From: Rhodanobacter sp. AS-Z3
Lineage (GTDB): Bacteria > Pseudomonadota > Gammaproteobacteria > Xanthomonadales > Rhodanobacteraceae
Direction: 5' to 3'
Assembly (NCBI RefSeq): GCF_029224025.1
Contig: NZ_CP119392.1
Span: 1,883,001-1,947,000, forward strand
DNA: 64,000 nt
The translations under genes and the position numbers were made by a program. Shown one piece after another: positions 53,295 to 62,027 of the stretch (within the stretch, counting starts at the first letter, position 1; every line of letters starts with the position of its first letter). The notes under the pieces are model-generated. The model saw only the letters and a list, made by a program, of their open reading frames with translations, ran no database searches and was not told the origin of the DNA.

Positions 53295-54248
53295 ATGACG
53301 AGACTTTCCAGGGATGTCGCGGGCCCGTGCCTGACGCCGCGCGGCAGCGTAGTGGCGATTGGCGCATTCGATGGCCTGCATCGCGGTCATCAGGCACTGC
53401 TCGCGCAGGTGCGCGAGCGTGCGCAAGCGCTGGATTGCACTCCCGTGGTGCTCAGCTTCGAGCCGCTGCCACGGGCGTTCTTCTCGCCCGAACCGGTACC
53501 GCGCCTGTCCAGCGTGCGTGAAAAACTGCGCGGCTTTGCCGCCGCCGGCATGGAGCACGCTTTGTTGTTGCGCTTCAACCGGGCACTGACTTCGATGTCG
53601 GCTGAAGATTTCGTGCGTCGCGTGCTGGTCGAACGGCTGGCGGCGCGTGAGGTATGGGTCGGTGGTGATTTCCGCTTTGGTCACAAGCGCGGCGGTGACG
53701 TGGCCTTGCTGGAGCAGATGGGTGCTGAACTCGGCTTCAGTGCCCGCACCATGCCGCTGGTCCAGCTCGACGGTGAGCGCGTTTCCGCCAGTCGCGCGCG
53801 CGGCATGCTCGCCGCTGGGAATTTCGCTGGAGTGGCACCGCTGCTGGGACGTCCGTTCGTGATCGACGGCAAGGTGGAATACGGCAACCAGCTCGGCCGC
53901 ACGCTCGGTTATCCCACCGCCAATATCCATCTGCAGCAGCGGGTCAGTCCGGTCCACGGTATTTTCGCGGTGCGCGTGGGCCTGGGCGAAAGCGAATGCA
54001 GCTGGCCCGGCGTGGCCAGCCTCGGCGTGCGCCCGACCGTGAATCAGGTCAGTCAGCCGCTGCTGGAAGTCCATCTTTTCGATTTCGACGGCGATCTGTA
54101 CGGCCAGCGCATGGCGGTGGAGTTTGTCGCCAAACTGCGCGACGAGCAGAAGTTCGACGGGCTGGAGCCGCTGAAGGCGCAGATGGCGCTGGATTCGTGT
54201 CAGGCGCGCGAGCTGTTGGGCATGAATCCGCAGCTGGTGGGTGCGTGA
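53295..54248 (+). CDS. ribF: Bifunctional riboflavin kinase/FAD synthetase
   Basis: A 317-residue enzyme producing FMN and FAD. The N-terminal adenylyltransferase has [18 protein letters not shown] (HxGH-like GLHRGH), FEPLPRAFF and [20 protein letters not shown]. The C-terminal kinase has [26 protein letters not shown] and [13 protein letters not shown]. The gene is followed by ileS after 94 bases, in the conserved order ribF-ileS-lspA-ispH. Confidence 0.96.
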   Translation: MTRLSRDVAGPCLTPRGSVVAIGAFDGLHRGHQALLAQVRERAQALDCTPVVLSFEPLPRAFFSPEPVPRLSSVREKLRGFAAAGMEHALLLRFNRALTSMSAEDFVRRVLVERLAAREVWVGGDFRFGHKRGGDVALLEQMGAELGFSARTMPLVQLDGERVSASRARGMLAAGNFAGVAPLLGRPFVIDGKVEYGNQLGRTLGYPTANIHLQQRVSPVHGIFAVRVGLGESECSWPGVASLGVRPTVNQVSQPLLEVHLFDFDGDLYGQRMAVEFVAKLRDEQKFDGLEPLKAQMALDSCQARELLGMNPQLVGA

Positions 54249-54342
54249 ACCGTATTCCGGTGCGCACCCATATCCTTTAACTTTGCAATCTTGTGTCCGC
54301 CGTTCGGCGGGCAGCAACATATCAGCGATGGCATCCAGGCAC

Positions 54343-57204
54343 ATGACCCACGATTACAAGAGCACGATCAACCTGCCGCAAACGGCATTCCCGATGCGCG
54401 GCGACCTGCCGAAGCGCGAGCCCGACTGGCTGGCCGAGTGGGAGCGTGTTGATCGCTACGCGCAGATCCAGCAGAAGACCGCACACCGCGACAGCGTGTT
54501 CGTGCTGCACGACGGTCCGCCGTATGCGAATGGCGCGATCCATATCGGTCATGCGGTCAACAAGATTCTCAAGGACATCACGGTCAAGTCCAAGCTGTTA
54601 TCCGGCCATCGTGCGCCTTACGTGCCGGGTTGGGATTGCCACGGCCTGCCGATCGAAATTGCGGTTGAAAAGAAATTCGGCAAGCCGGGCGACAAGCTCG
54701 ATGCCGCGCAATTTCGGCAGAAGTGCCGCGAATACGCTGCCGAACAAGTCGATACCCAGCGCAACGACTTCAAGCGCCTGGGTGTACTCGGCGACTGGCA
54801 GAAGCCGTATCGCACGATGGATTTCAGTTACGAAGCCGACATGCTGCGTGCACTGGCGAAGATCGTGGCCAACGGCCATGTCATGCGTGGTGCCAAGCCG
54901 GTGTACTGGTGTTTCGACTGCGCTTCTGCGCTGGCCGAGGCCGAGATTGAATATGGCGACAAGCAGTCGCCGGCGGTGGATGTGGCCTATGACGCCGTAA
55001 ACGCGCCGGCGCTGGCCGCGAAATTTGGCGTTGATGCGGGCGACGCCATCGTCGCCATTCCGATCTGGACCACCACGCCGTGGACACTGCCGGAAAGCCA
55101 GGCAGTGTCGCTGGGACCGGATCTGGAATACGCACTGATCGAAGGCCCGGCGCGCGGTGATCGTCGCGTGTTGCTGGTGGTCGCCAGTGCGCTGGTCGAG
55201 AAGGTTGCCCAGCGTTATGGCATGGAGCAGGCCAACGTGCTTGGTCATGCCGTCGGTCAGGCGCTGGAGCATATCCAGCTGCAGCATCCGTTCTATGAGC
55301 GCGTGGTGCCGGTGATCGTCGGCGATCACGTGTCGGCGGAAGACGGTACCGGCGCCGTGCATACAGCGCCCGATCACGGCGTCGAGGATTTCGTGGTGAG
55401 CAACCAGTACGGCATCGGTCTGCTCAACTACGTCGGTCCCCGCGGAGCTTATCGCGCTGACACGCCGGCGGCCGATGGCGTCGAACTGGGCAATATGCAT
55501 ATCTGGAAGGCCAACGAGGCGCTGATCGATGTGCTGCGCCAGCGCGGCGTGTTGCTCGCCTTCGCCAAGATCGAGCATAGCTATCCGAACTGCTGGCGGC
55601 ACAAGACGCCGGTGATCTACCGCACCACGCCGCAGTGGTTCGTGTCGATGGAACAAGCTGATCTGCGCAAGACCGCGCTGGCGTCGATCAAGGACGTGCG
55701 CTGGGTGCCGGGCTGGGGTGAAGAGCGCATCGCCGGCATGGTGGCCGGGCGCCCGGACTGGTGTATCTCGCGTCAGCGCACCTGGGGTGTACCGATTGCG
55801 TTGTTCGTGCACAAGGCGACGCAGGAGCCGCATCCGGACTCTGTCGAGCTACTGGAGCAGGTGGCGAAGAAAGTGGAGCAGGGTGGCATCGATGCATGGT
55901 TTGCTCTGGAGCCAGCGGAGTTGCTGGGTGCCGATGCCGACGATTACGAGAAAGTCACCGACGTGCTGGACGTCTGGTTCGATTCCGGCGTGACCCATTA
56001 CGCGGTGATCGGCCAGCGCCCGGAACTGCAGCAGGGCGATGCGTCGACGTACAAGGTGATGTATCTGGAAGGCTCCGACCAGCATCGCGGCTGGTTCCAG
56101 TCTTCCTTGCTGACTTCCGCGGCGATCCACGGCCGCGCGCCCTACAATGACGTGCTAACTCACGGTTTCGCGGTCGACGCGAACGGCCGCAAGATGTCCA
56201 AATCACTGGGCAACGTGGTGGCGCCGCAGAAGGTGATGGATACGCTCGGCGCCGACGTGCTGCGTCTGTGGGTGGCTTCGGCCGACTACCGCAACGAGAT
56301 GACCGTCTCCGACGAGATCCTCAAGCGCGTGTCCGATACCTATCGACGCATTCGCAACACCGCCAAATTCCTGCTCGGCAATCTCGACGGATTTGATCCG
56401 ACACAGCATCTGCTGCCGGTGGAAGAAAGCTTGCTGCTTGATCAATGGGCGGTACAACAGGCGTTCGACGTGCAGCAGGCGCTACTGGCTGCCTACGAGC
56501 GTTACGATTTTCCCGAAGTGGTGGCGCGTATCCAGAACTTCTGCACCAACGAACTGGGTGCGCTGTATCTGGATATCACCAAGGATCGGCTCTACACCAT
56601 GCCGACCGACAGTCGTGGTCGGCGCAGTGCGCAGAGCGCGATGTACCGCATTGCCGAGGCGCTGGTGCGCTGGCTGGCACCGGTGTTGAGCTTTACCGCC
56701 GAGGAAATCTGGCAGCAGCTGCCGGGCGAGCATGGCGAGAGTGTGCTGTTCGAAACCTGGTATGACGGCCTTTCCGCACCGCAGAGTTCGCCGGAACAAC
56801 GGCGTTACTGGACCGACTTGCTGGCGCTGCGCGATGCATCCTCACGGGTGCTCGAAAACATGCGCAAGTCCGAGCAACTGGGTGCGGCACTGGAAGCAAA
56901 ACTGGTGGTTCATGCCGATGCCGCGCTGGCTGCACGCTACGCGGAGTCTGCCGACGAACTGCGCTTCTTCTTCATCACCTCCGACTTCAGCTTGGCACCA
57001 CTGGCTGCGCGTACTGATCAAGCGGCAAAGGTGGAACTGGAGGGGGCTGATGCCTGGGTTTCCGCCAGCGTCAGCGACGCGACCAAATGCGTGCGCTGCT
57101 GGCACCGTCGCGACGACGTGGGCAGCCACGCCGAGCACCCGGAGCTGTGCAGTCGCTGCATCGGTAATATCGAAGGTCCGGGCGAAGATCGCCGCTGGTT
57201 CTGA
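54343..57204 (+). CDS. ileS: Isoleucyl-tRNA synthetase
   Basis: A 953-residue class I synthetase. The HIGH motif is [19 protein letters not shown], the editing domain includes [13 protein letters not shown], and the KMSKS loop is [11 protein letters not shown]. The C-terminal zinc-binding region [28 protein letters not shown] is intact, which is the type common in bacteria sensitive to mupirocin. I use ATG 54343 ([19 protein letters not shown]), the family start. ATG 54328 is an in-frame alternative. Confidence 0.97.
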   Translation: MTHDYKSTINLPQTAFPMRGDLPKREPDWLAEWERVDRYAQIQQKTAHRDSVFVLHDGPPYANGAIHIGHAVNKILKDITVKSKLLSGHRAPYVPGWDCHGLPIEIAVEKKFGKPGDKLDAAQFRQKCREYAAEQVDTQRNDFKRLGVLGDWQKPYRTMDFSYEADMLRALAKIVANGHVMRGAKPVYWCFDCASALAEAEIEYGDKQSPAVDVAYDAVNAPALAAKFGVDAGDAIVAIPIWTTTPWTLPESQAVSLGPDLEYALIEGPARGDRRVLLVVASALVEKVAQRYGMEQANVLGHAVGQALEHIQLQHPFYERVVPVIVGDHVSAEDGTGAVHTAPDHGVEDFVVSNQYGIGLLNYVGPRGAYRADTPAADGVELGNMHIWKANEALIDVLRQRGVLLAFAKIEHSYPNCWRHKTPVIYRTTPQWFVSMEQADLRKTALASIKDVRWVPGWGEERIAGMVAGRPDWCISRQRTWGVPIALFVHKATQEPHPDSVELLEQVAKKVEQGGIDAWFALEPAELLGADADDYEKVTDVLDVWFDSGVTHYAVIGQRPELQQGDASTYKVMYLEGSDQHRGWFQSSLLTSAAIHGRAPYNDVLTHGFAVDANGRKMSKSLGNVVAPQKVMDTLGADVLRLWVASADYRNEMTVSDEILKRVSDTYRRIRNTAKFLLGNLDGFDPTQHLLPVEESLLLDQWAVQQAFDVQQALLAAYERYDFPEVVARIQNFCTNELGALYLDITKDRLYTMPTDSRGRRSAQSAMYRIAEALVRWLAPVLSFTAEEIWQQLPGEHGESVLFETWYDGLSAPQSSPEQRRYWTDLLALRDASSRVLENMRKSEQLGAALEAKLVVHADAALAARYAESADELRFFFITSDFSLAPLAARTDQAAKVELEGADAWVSASVSDATKCVRCWHRRDDVGSHAEHPELCSRCIGNIEGPGEDRRWF

Positions 57205-57220
57205 TCGGACATGCGGGGAT

Positions 57221-57316
57221 GGCGGACTGTGCCCGCCCTACGCAGCGAATTTCGTAGGGCGGGCACGGCCCGCCGGTTGCACGCGCCAGGTTTCGCAGGG
57301 TCGGCACTGTCCGCCG
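57221..57316. repeat. REP-like cluster, family A, three units
   Basis: Unit 1 ends GTGCCCGCCCTACG (57221-57242), unit 2 starts CGTAGGGCGGGCACGG (57253-57274), and a degenerate unit 3 starts CGCAGGGTCGGCACTG (57294-57315). Units 1 and 2 are inverted and unit 3 repeats the direction of unit 2. The cluster fills most of the ileS-lspA gap (57205-57359). Confidence 0.87.
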
Positions 57317-57359
57317 GGTCTTGAGCGTCCCCATCTGAAACGTTTCATCACCGAGTTTC

Positions 57360-57866
57360 ATGACCATGCATCCCAAACCCAATGCTCTCCCGTGGCTGGG
57401 GCTGTCCGCCGCGGTCATCGCACTCGATCAGCTCAGTAAATGGTGGGCGGTGCATGCCCTGCAGCCGATGGGCGTGCCGCATCCGGTGATTCCGGGTTTC
57501 CTGAACTGGACGCTGACGTTCAATCCAGGGGCCGCGTTCAGTTTTCTGGCCAGTGGCGCTGGCTGGCAGCGCTGGTTCTTTGTGACACTGGCAGTGGTGA
57601 TCAGCGCGGTGCTGGTTGGCTGGCTGGCAAGAACCTCGCGGCGCGACTGGCGTACCAGCTTGCCGCTCGCACTCATCATCGGTGGCGCGATCGGCAACCT
57701 GATCGATCGCTTGCATGCTTCGCAGGTCACCGACTTCATACACGTGTACTTCCGTCAGTGGAATTATCCGGTCTTCAACGTGGCGGATTGCGGGGTCACG
57801 GTCGGCGCGGTGATGTTGATTGTGTTCGGCCTGTTCGGCGGCAAGTACGAAGATCGCGTGCGATAA
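57360..57866 (+). CDS. lspA: Lipoprotein signal peptidase
   Basis: A 168-residue membrane aspartyl protease with four helices. It cleaves prolipoprotein signal peptides after diacylglyceryl attachment. Conserved motifs are ALDQLSKWW, FNPGAAFSF, the first catalytic Asp in GGAIGNLIDRL, and the second in FNVADCGVTVG. The start ATG 57360 follows a REP-like cluster. ispH starts 88 bases downstream. Confidence 0.96.
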   Translation: MTMHPKPNALPWLGLSAAVIALDQLSKWWAVHALQPMGVPHPVIPGFLNWTLTFNPGAAFSFLASGAGWQRWFFVTLAVVISAVLVGWLARTSRRDWRTSLPLALIIGGAIGNLIDRLHASQVTDFIHVYFRQWNYPVFNVADCGVTVGAVMLIVFGLFGGKYEDRVR

Positions 57867-57953
57867 TTTGCTGTCGTCGTCTTTCGCGTGACGCAAGACG
57901 CTTTATCCATCTCCCCAGCGGCCAGGGGGAGGGCCAAGGTCATCTGATTTCCC

Positions 57954-58916
57954 ATGGACATCCTGCTAGCCAACCCGCGCGGCTTCTGCGCCGGCGTCGA
58001 TCGTGCCATCGCCATCGTTGAGCGTGCGCTCGAGTCTTACGGTGCCCCGATTTACGTGCGGCACGAGGTAGTGCACAACCGCTACGTAGTCGACAAGCTG
58101 CGCGCCGACGGTGCGGTGTTCGTCGAGGAGTTGCATGAAGTACCGGACGGTGCCACGGTGATTTTCAGCGCGCACGGTGTCTCTCAGGCAGTGCGCGAAG
58201 AGGCTGACCAGCGGCATCTGAAAGTCTTCGATGCCACCTGTCCGCTGGTCACCAAGGTGCACATGGAAGTGGCGCGACTGGGACGCATCGGTCGTAGTGT
58301 GGTGTTGATCGGGCACGCCGGCCATCCGGAGGTGGAAGGCACGATGGGTCAGTGGAATCGGACCAACAGCGGTGAAATTCTGCTGGTGGAATCGCTGGAA
58401 AATGTCGCCACGATGACTCCGAAATTTCCACAGTTGTTGTCGTACGTCACCCAGACCACACTGTCGGTGGATGACACCAAGGCGATCATCGAAGCGTTGC
58501 GCGCGAGATTTCCGGAGATCGAGGGTCCTCGCAAGGACGATATCTGCTACGCCACACAGAACCGCCAGGACGCCGTACGTCGGCTGGCCGACGCGGTCGA
58601 TCTGATGCTGGTAGTCGGCTCGGTCAACAGCTCCAACTCCAATCGCCTGCGCGAACTGGCCGAGAAGCAGGGCGTGCGTTCCTTCCTGATTGATGGCGCC
58701 GAGCACATCGAGCGCAGCTGGCTCGATGGTGTGAAGCGCATCGGTCTGACCGCGGGCGCGTCAGCCCCGGAGAAGTTGGTGCGCGAGGTAATTGCCCGCC
58801 TGCAGTCGTGGGGCGCCGGCAGCGTGAGTGAGCTGGATGGTGAGCCGGAAAACATCACGTTCGCGTTGCCCAAGGAATTGCGCGTGGTGGGTGGCGCCGG
58901 TTCCACCCACTTCTGA
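57954..58916 (+). CDS. ispH: 4-hydroxy-3-methylbut-2-enyl diphosphate reductase IspH (LytB)
   Basis: A 320-residue Fe-S enzyme, the last step of the MEP isoprenoid pathway. [19 protein letters not shown] begins with the first cluster-ligand cysteine, [13 protein letters not shown] holds the second and [14 protein letters not shown] the third. [15 protein letters not shown] and [11 protein letters not shown] are substrate-binding loops. It closes the ribF-ileS-lspA-ispH run and is followed by a tRNA gene. Confidence 0.97.
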   Translation: MDILLANPRGFCAGVDRAIAIVERALESYGAPIYVRHEVVHNRYVVDKLRADGAVFVEELHEVPDGATVIFSAHGVSQAVREEADQRHLKVFDATCPLVTKVHMEVARLGRIGRSVVLIGHAGHPEVEGTMGQWNRTNSGEILLVESLENVATMTPKFPQLLSYVTQTTLSVDDTKAIIEALRARFPEIEGPRKDDICYATQNRQDAVRRLADAVDLMLVVGSVNSSNSNRLRELAEKQGVRSFLIDGAEHIERSWLDGVKRIGLTAGASAPEKLVREVIARLQSWGAGSVSELDGEPENITFALPKELRVVGGAGSTHF

Positions 58917-58968
58917 AGCGCCAAGCTTGCGTCGTCCAGGCACTACACCGTAAAATCTGCGGCTCTTT

Positions 58969-59044
58969 GCCGGAATAGCTCAGTTGGTAGAGCGGCGCAT
59001 TCGTAATGCGTAGGTCGTAGGTTCGATTCCTATTTCCGGCACCA
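58969..59044 (+). tRNA. tRNA-Thr (anticodon CGT)
   Basis: A 76-base cloverleaf. Acceptor arms GCCGGAA/TTCCGGC, D arm with TAGCTCAGTTGGTAGAGC, anticodon stem-loop GCGCATTCGTAATGCG with CGT in the loop, T arm with GGTTCGATTCC, and an encoded CCA end (59042-59044). It reads threonine ACG codons. A terminator follows. Confidence 0.96.
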
Positions 59045-59050
59045 GACACC

Positions 59051-59083
59051 CAAAGGCCCGCGCAAGCGGGCCTTTGTTTTTTA
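59051..59083 (+). terminator. Rho-independent terminator after tRNA-Thr
   Basis: CAAAGGCCCGC pairs with GCGGGCCTTTG around a GCAA loop and is followed by TTTTTT. It lies seven bases after the CCA end of the tRNA. Confidence 0.93.
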
Positions 59084-59228
59084 CGCAGGCCTCCCGTAGT
59101 CGTGACTCCGGTCACGTTTGCCGTGGCGCTGCGGGCCGCTCGTCGGGCAATTTGTACCGCTGGTCGGCTGAGGGCTGGCGGTGCACAGCTGGCTGAGTAG
59201 AGTGGTGTGGGGTATCAGGGAGAATTCC

Positions 59229-59825
59229 ATGCAAGTCTTGTTGTGTCAGCGAGCCGTCTCGTTGATCACCGTGCCAAAGCCAAAGCTGGCCGGGCTCCGC
59301 GCCCAGCGCGGGTTCACGTTGGTGGAGCTGCTGGTCACGCTGACCATCGCAACGATTCTGATGATGATCGCGGTGCCAAGCTTCAAGAACCTCACCTTGT
59401 CTAATCGGCTCACTACCAGCGCCAACGATATCGTCCATGCAATCAATGTTGCACGGATGGAAGCGATCAAGCGCAATGCGAGCACACAGTTGTGCAGCAA
59501 TTCATCGAGTGCCAATTCCAGTAGTGACCTGGGGGCCGCTTGCGGTGATGAAACAGGCGCGGTCTGGGCGACCAAGGGTGGCAATGTCACTCAGGTACTC
59601 GCCGGAACACCAAATTTGACCGCGCCACTGCAGCTTACGGGCAACGCGGCCGCGCTGCGTTTCGATGCACAGGGACTGGCTCGGAAAGTTGGTGATACCA
59701 GTCTTTACGTTGGCACCGTGGTTGATATCTGCACCAGCCAGATGAGCACCAACAATCATCGAAAAATCTCGATGGTCGCGGGTTCGATCGTCGAAACAAA
59801 ACCCAGCTCGGGAAGTTGCCCCTAG
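59229..59825 (+). CDS. fimU: Minor type IV pilin FimU/FimT (GspH family)
   Basis: A 198-residue pseudopilin. After an unusually long basic leader of about 27 residues comes the PilD cleavage and methylation motif RGFTLVELLVTLTIATILMMIAVPSF. The rest has the GspH/FimT pattern (NDIVHAINVARMEAIKRNASTQLC) with paired cysteines. Minor pilins prime pilus assembly at the inner membrane. ATG 59229 was chosen. It opens the operon fimU-pilV-pilW-pilX-pilY1. Confidence 0.9.
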   Translation: MQVLLCQRAVSLITVPKPKLAGLRAQRGFTLVELLVTLTIATILMMIAVPSFKNLTLSNRLTTSANDIVHAINVARMEAIKRNASTQLCSNSSSANSSSDLGAACGDETGAVWATKGGNVTQVLAGTPNLTAPLQLTGNAAALRFDAQGLARKVGDTSLYVGTVVDICTSQMSTNNHRKISMVAGSIVETKPSSGSCP

Positions 59826-59827
59826 TG

Positions 59828-60352
59828 ATGAACAAGATGACTGATCTTATGTCCAACAATCCCGTGCGGGCACACATCGTTGGTCAGCGCTGCCTGCAGG
59901 GCGGCGTCGGCTTGATCGAAGTGCTGGTCGCCGTATTGGTGCTTTCCATCGCCTTCCTCGGCATCGCTGCGCTGCAGGCCATGTCGTTGTCTACTAATAA
60001 CAGTGCCATGGCGCGCAGTATGGCGACGATATCGAGCTACTCGATCCTCGATGCGATGCGCGCGGATTTCAACACCGCCAAGGCGGGAACCTATAACCAC
60101 ACGGGTTCAGGGTCCATCAAGGCCAATGCCTGTCCGGCTGGAACCGGTGGCTCACTCGCCGATGCCCAGGTCAGCCAGTGGTGCGGCCAGCTCAAACAGG
60201 CGCTGGGTGCTTCTGCCACCACTACCGGTGACATCAATTGCAGCACCGTTAACGACAACGTCGATTGCACCGTCACCATCACTTTCGACGACAGCCGTGC
60301 TGGTGTCGGTGGCAGCAGCGTCCAGAGCGTCACCACCAGGGCCATGCTATGA
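59828..60352 (+). CDS. pilV: Minor type IV pilin PilV
   Basis: A 174-residue prepilin. The leader ends in GGVGLIEVLVAVLVLSIAFLGIAALQA, with Gly before the cleavage site, Glu at position 5 of the mature part, and the LGIAALQ motif typical of PilV. Paired cysteines occur in the globular domain. ATG 59828 follows the fimU stop directly; 59837 is an alternative. It overlaps the pilW start (ATGA). Confidence 0.9.
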   Translation: MNKMTDLMSNNPVRAHIVGQRCLQGGVGLIEVLVAVLVLSIAFLGIAALQAMSLSTNNSAMARSMATISSYSILDAMRADFNTAKAGTYNHTGSGSIKANACPAGTGGSLADAQVSQWCGQLKQALGASATTTGDINCSTVNDNVDCTVTITFDDSRAGVGGSSVQSVTTRAML

Positions 60353-61365
60353 GCCGTCGTTTCGCATTTTCGAGTTCGCGTGCCATGCGTGCTTCAGCGG
60401 GTTTCACCTTGATCGAGCTGATGGTGGCCATGCTGTTGGGTCTGATTGTGATCGGCGGCGTGGTCAGCGTGTTTCTGGCCAACCAGCGCACCTATCGCAC
60501 CAACCAGGCGCTGGGTGACGTGCAGGATGGTTCGCGTGTCGCCTTCGAGATGATGGCGCGTGACATTCGCGATGCCAGTCTCACCGGTTGCACCAACAAT
60601 GGACGCGTGGCCAACGTGCTCAACAACCGTGCCACGGCTTGGTGGGCGAACTGGAACAACGCCGTGATGGGTTATGGCGGCAGCACCGGCGATCCGGCAA
60701 CCGGCACGGCCTTCGGAACGGCGGTATCGACGCGGCTCGCGGGCACGGATTCGCTGATGGTGCTTGGCGGTACTGGTTCGGGTGTCAGTGTGAAGGTCAA
60801 CGCCGAGCCGGCTGGCACCTTCACTCTCAATGAAACCAATTCCGGCCTCAGCGCCGGTGACGTGATGATCGTGTGCGATCCTGATCATTCCGTGCTGGTG
60901 CAGATTACCGGGCTGGCCAGCGGCACGATAACCCACGACGCTAGCTCCGGCACGCCCGGCAACTGCGGACTAGACTTGAGTTTCCCGACCGTGTGCGCAA
61001 GCACCAGCAGCTATGTCTTCGTTACCAACTCGCAGATCAGCAAGCTGACGGCGGCGGATTGGTACATCGGAACCAATCCGGCCGGTGGGAGTTCGCTGTA
61101 TCGCGTGGGCCTGGATAATGTTTCCGGAACACCCACCGCGACAAAACAGGAAATGGTGCGTGATGTCACCGCGATGGCGATCACCTATCACCAGACCGGT
61201 ACCAACAGTTTCGTGACGGCGCCCAATGTCACCAGTTGGGTGCTGGTCGATGCGGTGCGGGTGAGCCTGACACTGGAAAGTGTCGACAAAAAGGCCGGCA
61301 CCGACGTCAAGCCAATCTCGCGCTCCTTTACGGCGACCACCACCATCCGAAATCGGGTGATCTGA
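60349..61365 (+). CDS. pilW: Minor type IV pilin PilW
   Basis: A 338-residue prepilin. The cleavage and helix motif is SAGFTLIELMVAMLLGLIVIGGVVSVFLANQRTYRTNQAL, with DVQDGSRVAFEMMARDIRDAS following, as is usual in PilW. The long C-terminal domain has several cysteines. It is translationally coupled to pilV. In Pseudomonas PilW is part of the minor-pilin/PilY1 tip complex. Confidence 0.92.
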   Translation: MSRRFAFSSSRAMRASAGFTLIELMVAMLLGLIVIGGVVSVFLANQRTYRTNQALGDVQDGSRVAFEMMARDIRDASLTGCTNNGRVANVLNNRATAWWANWNNAVMGYGGSTGDPATGTAFGTAVSTRLAGTDSLMVLGGTGSGVSVKVNAEPAGTFTLNETNSGLSAGDVMIVCDPDHSVLVQITGLASGTITHDASSGTPGNCGLDLSFPTVCASTSSYVFVTNSQISKLTAADWYIGTNPAGGSSLYRVGLDNVSGTPTATKQEMVRDVTAMAITYHQTGTNSFVTAPNVTSWVLVDAVRVSLTLESVDKKAGTDVKPISRSFTATTTIRNRVI

Positions 61366-61366
61366 C

Positions 61367-61960
61367 ATGAATCGCGCTCACGTTTCCCAACACTCCGTTT
61401 CTGGTCATGGTCAGCATGGCGTCGCCTTGGTGGTGGCGCTGTTGCTGCTGATCGTGATTACCTTGGTCGGTCTGGCCGCCGTGCGCGGCACGATCATGCA
61501 GCAGCGCATGGCGGCGAACCAGTTTGACCGCCAGATCGCGTTCCAGAGCGCCGAGGCCGCCATGCGTGCGGCGCAGGCGCGTGTCGCAAACTTTCCCGCT
61601 GACATTGCGCGCAACTGTCAGGCGGGCGGTGTGTTTTGCGAGGGCAATCCGTTCGAGGACCCGAACCTGGATACCAGCAAGATCATCACGGTAGATTCGG
61701 GCACTGGCGCCGGCCAGTTCGCGGCCAGCAACCTGGCCACGGGTCAGCCGCAGTACGTGGTCGAAAACATGGGCAACTGGTACGACCCCAGCACCAGCAC
61801 GGGCTATGGCCAGAGCGCGAACGCGCACAACTATGGCGCTCAGGGAACATCCACCACGGCCGTCTATTACCGGGTCACCGCACGCAGCGGCAATCCGGCC
61901 AGCGCTGGCACGGGTGATCGTGCAGTGGTCGTGCTCCAGGCCATGATCAAGCGCGGCTGA
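61367..61960 (+). CDS. pilX: Minor type IV pilin assembly protein PilX
   Basis: A 197-residue protein with a short N-terminal region, then GQHGVALVVALLLLIVITLVGLAAVRGTIMQQRMAANQFDRQIAFQSAEAAMRAAQ. This is the PilX signature: glycine-valine-alanine at the processing site instead of GFTLIE, and an AAxR-rich helix. It lies one base after pilW and is followed after 67 bases by pilY1, its usual partner. Confidence 0.92.
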   Translation: MNRAHVSQHSVSGHGQHGVALVVALLLLIVITLVGLAAVRGTIMQQRMAANQFDRQIAFQSAEAAMRAAQARVANFPADIARNCQAGGVFCEGNPFEDPNLDTSKIITVDSGTGAGQFAASNLATGQPQYVVENMGNWYDPSTSTGYGQSANAHNYGAQGTSTTAVYYRVTARSGNPASAGTGDRAVVVLQAMIKRG

Positions 61961-62027
61961 TCCACCGTTTCATATCGACACGGCGCATGGGCCTTTCCAT
62001 GACGCATTATTCGAGAGCGCTATCGTC

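Noticed and set aside
52518..54344. A 608-codon open frame on the minus strand opposite murJ and ribF
   Set aside because: It is antisense to two well-conserved genes, has a composition rich in Gln, Arg and His typical of high-GC shadow frames, and shows no domain.
57205..57359. Repeat cluster before lspA as a CRISPR array
   Set aside because: Units are palindromic, of unequal spacing and alternating direction, with no uniform spacers or cas genes; they match the REP-like family elsewhere in the window.
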